Below, in pieces: positions 5,622-5,987 of a stretch of DNA of 5,987 nucleotides. The notes under the pieces are model-generated. The model did no database searches. It worked only from the letters and a program-made list of their open reading frames with translations, and had not been told where the DNA came from. The stretch is from assembly GCA_016934645.1 (NCBI GenBank), contig JAFGSL010000274.1, positions 1 through 5,987 of the forward strand. Direction: 5' to 3'. Positions within the stretch are counted from its first letter, which is position 1. Each line of letters starts with the position of its first letter. A program made the translations under genes and the position numbers. This DNA is from Anaerolineae bacterium. GTDB taxonomy: Bacteria; Chloroflexota; Anaerolineae; B4-G1; SLSP01.

Positions 5622-5753
5622 GGCTAACATCGTGTGGAGCCGACGCCCACCCTTGCGCTTTCTTGCGGTGGGTCTTGCCCGCCAAGGTGTCAGTGATTCA
5701 AGCGTGTCTTACCAGAGGGGGCGAGTGGGCGCGGCTCACACCGACCGCTGGGA
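5622..5753 (+). repeat. Imperfect 132-bp palindrome resembling an integron attC site
   Basis: The left arm at 5632-5650 (GTGTG-g-AGCCG-a-CGCCCAC) and right arm at 5725-5741 (GTGGGCGCGGCTCACAC) are inverted repeats that pair fully except for two single extra bases on the left (one G of 5636-5637, and A5643). Outside the arms lie GGCTAAC (5622-5628; six of seven matches to RYYYAAC) and GCTGGGA (5747-5753; five of seven matches to GTTRRRY). Simple and boxed arms, unpaired bases on one side, AGCCGaCGCC/GGCGCGGCT arms and overall size all recall long attC sites, but the downstream core is degenerate. The 74-base centre holds a smaller CCCACC/GGTGGG stem (5646-5651, 5667-5672). No integrase is visible. 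It could instead be a dispersed palindromic element or a structured RNA. Confidence 0.4.
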
Positions 5754-5789
5754 AAATTACAAGCTGTAAGTTTTATGATGAGGTAAAAG

Positions 5790-5987
5790 ATGATGAGAGA
5801 CGGGTATTTCATCAAACTAATTGCTACGATATTGATCCTTGTAGGTTGTTCACAATCTACAAATCTATTACCAACCCTCACAAATTCAGGAATAACTAAA
5901 GAAGTGATCGTTGTAGACTATCCACCTATCGAGTGGCAAGTAAATGGGGAGAAACTCAACGATTTAGGATGTGACAATAAAGTACAG
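5790..5987 (+). CDS. Putative lipoprotein, N-terminal part (runs off right end)
   Basis: The frame is open from the ATG at 5790 to the last base of the window (66 codons). It begins MMRDGYFIKLIATILILVGC, a lipoprotein signal with lipobox L17-V18-G19-C20, followed by a Ser/Thr-rich tether and then EVIVVDYPPIEWQVNGEKLN with a second cysteine at C61. GAGG at 5780-5783 lies six bases before the ATG; a second ATG at 5793 is also usable. The downstream protein is not recognised. It starts about 36 bases beyond the attC-like palindrome, and its base composition is clearly more AT-rich than the kinase and the large gene, which suggests a separate origin. A longer overlapping frame (5663-5899) lacks these signals. 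Confidence 0.75.
   Translation, partial: MMRDGYFIKLIATILILVGCSQSTNLLPTLTNSGITKEVIVVDYPPIEWQVNGEKLNDLGCDNKVQ

Noticed and set aside
5646..5672. Independent GC-rich terminator (CCCACC/GGTGGG) after the kinase
   Set aside because: It is not followed by a T-run and lies inside the larger attC-like palindrome, which explains it better.
5663..5899. Plus-strand frame of 78 codons
   Set aside because: It begins inside the palindromic element and overlaps the lipoprotein gene at 5790, which has a clear ribosome site and lipobox.

Overview
The window looks like accessory DNA from a Chloroflexota (Anaerolineae/Caldilineae-like) genome. The lineage is inferred from one secreted-protein signature, an internal KIYLPLIGR peptide of the YLPL(I/V) type that I recall near the C-termini of exported Chloroflexota proteins, together with PKD and DUF1566 (Lcl_C) domains and a NarL-type six-helix sensor kinase. 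It contains one large intact gene, one broken gene, an insertion-sequence relic, a structured repeat, and two lipoprotein genes that run off opposite ends.

Layout. Bases 1-71 (minus) are the first 23 codons of a lipoprotein gene. Bases 159-4118 (minus) encode a secreted multidomain protein of about 1320 residues: signal peptide, Pro-rich linker, a 376-residue helical module with LTxxQ-like motifs, two DUF1566/Lcl_C domains, a PKD domain, the YLPLI peptide, then a second copy of the 376-residue module. Each module is itself a tandem repeat of two related units, so the protein carries four related units. Bases 4119-4363 form a divergent intergenic region with a candidate promoter for each side and a 14-bp palindrome. 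Bases 4364 to about 5404 (plus) encode a membrane histidine kinase that is cut inside its ATPase domain; its open frame continues to 5611 through foreign sequence.

That foreign sequence (about 5396-5608) reads in the minus direction as the left end of an IS21-family element: a TGTCATC tip, four 24-bp direct repeats, a hairpin that pairs the Shine-Dalgarno and start codon of istA, and about 17 istA codons. Next comes a 132-bp imperfect palindrome (5622-5753) with similarities to an integron attC site. A second, AT-richer lipoprotein gene starts at 5790 and runs off the right end.

How the parts relate. The secreted repeat protein and the downstream lipoprotein lie in the same direction 87 bp apart and could be co-transcribed as an envelope pair. 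The kinase is divergent from them and may once have regulated them, but it has lost its G boxes and no response regulator is visible. The right third looks like a hotspot where an IS insertion with deletion and a cassette-like element have met. The least described items are the nested-duplication exported protein and the attC-like element beside a lipoprotein gene.
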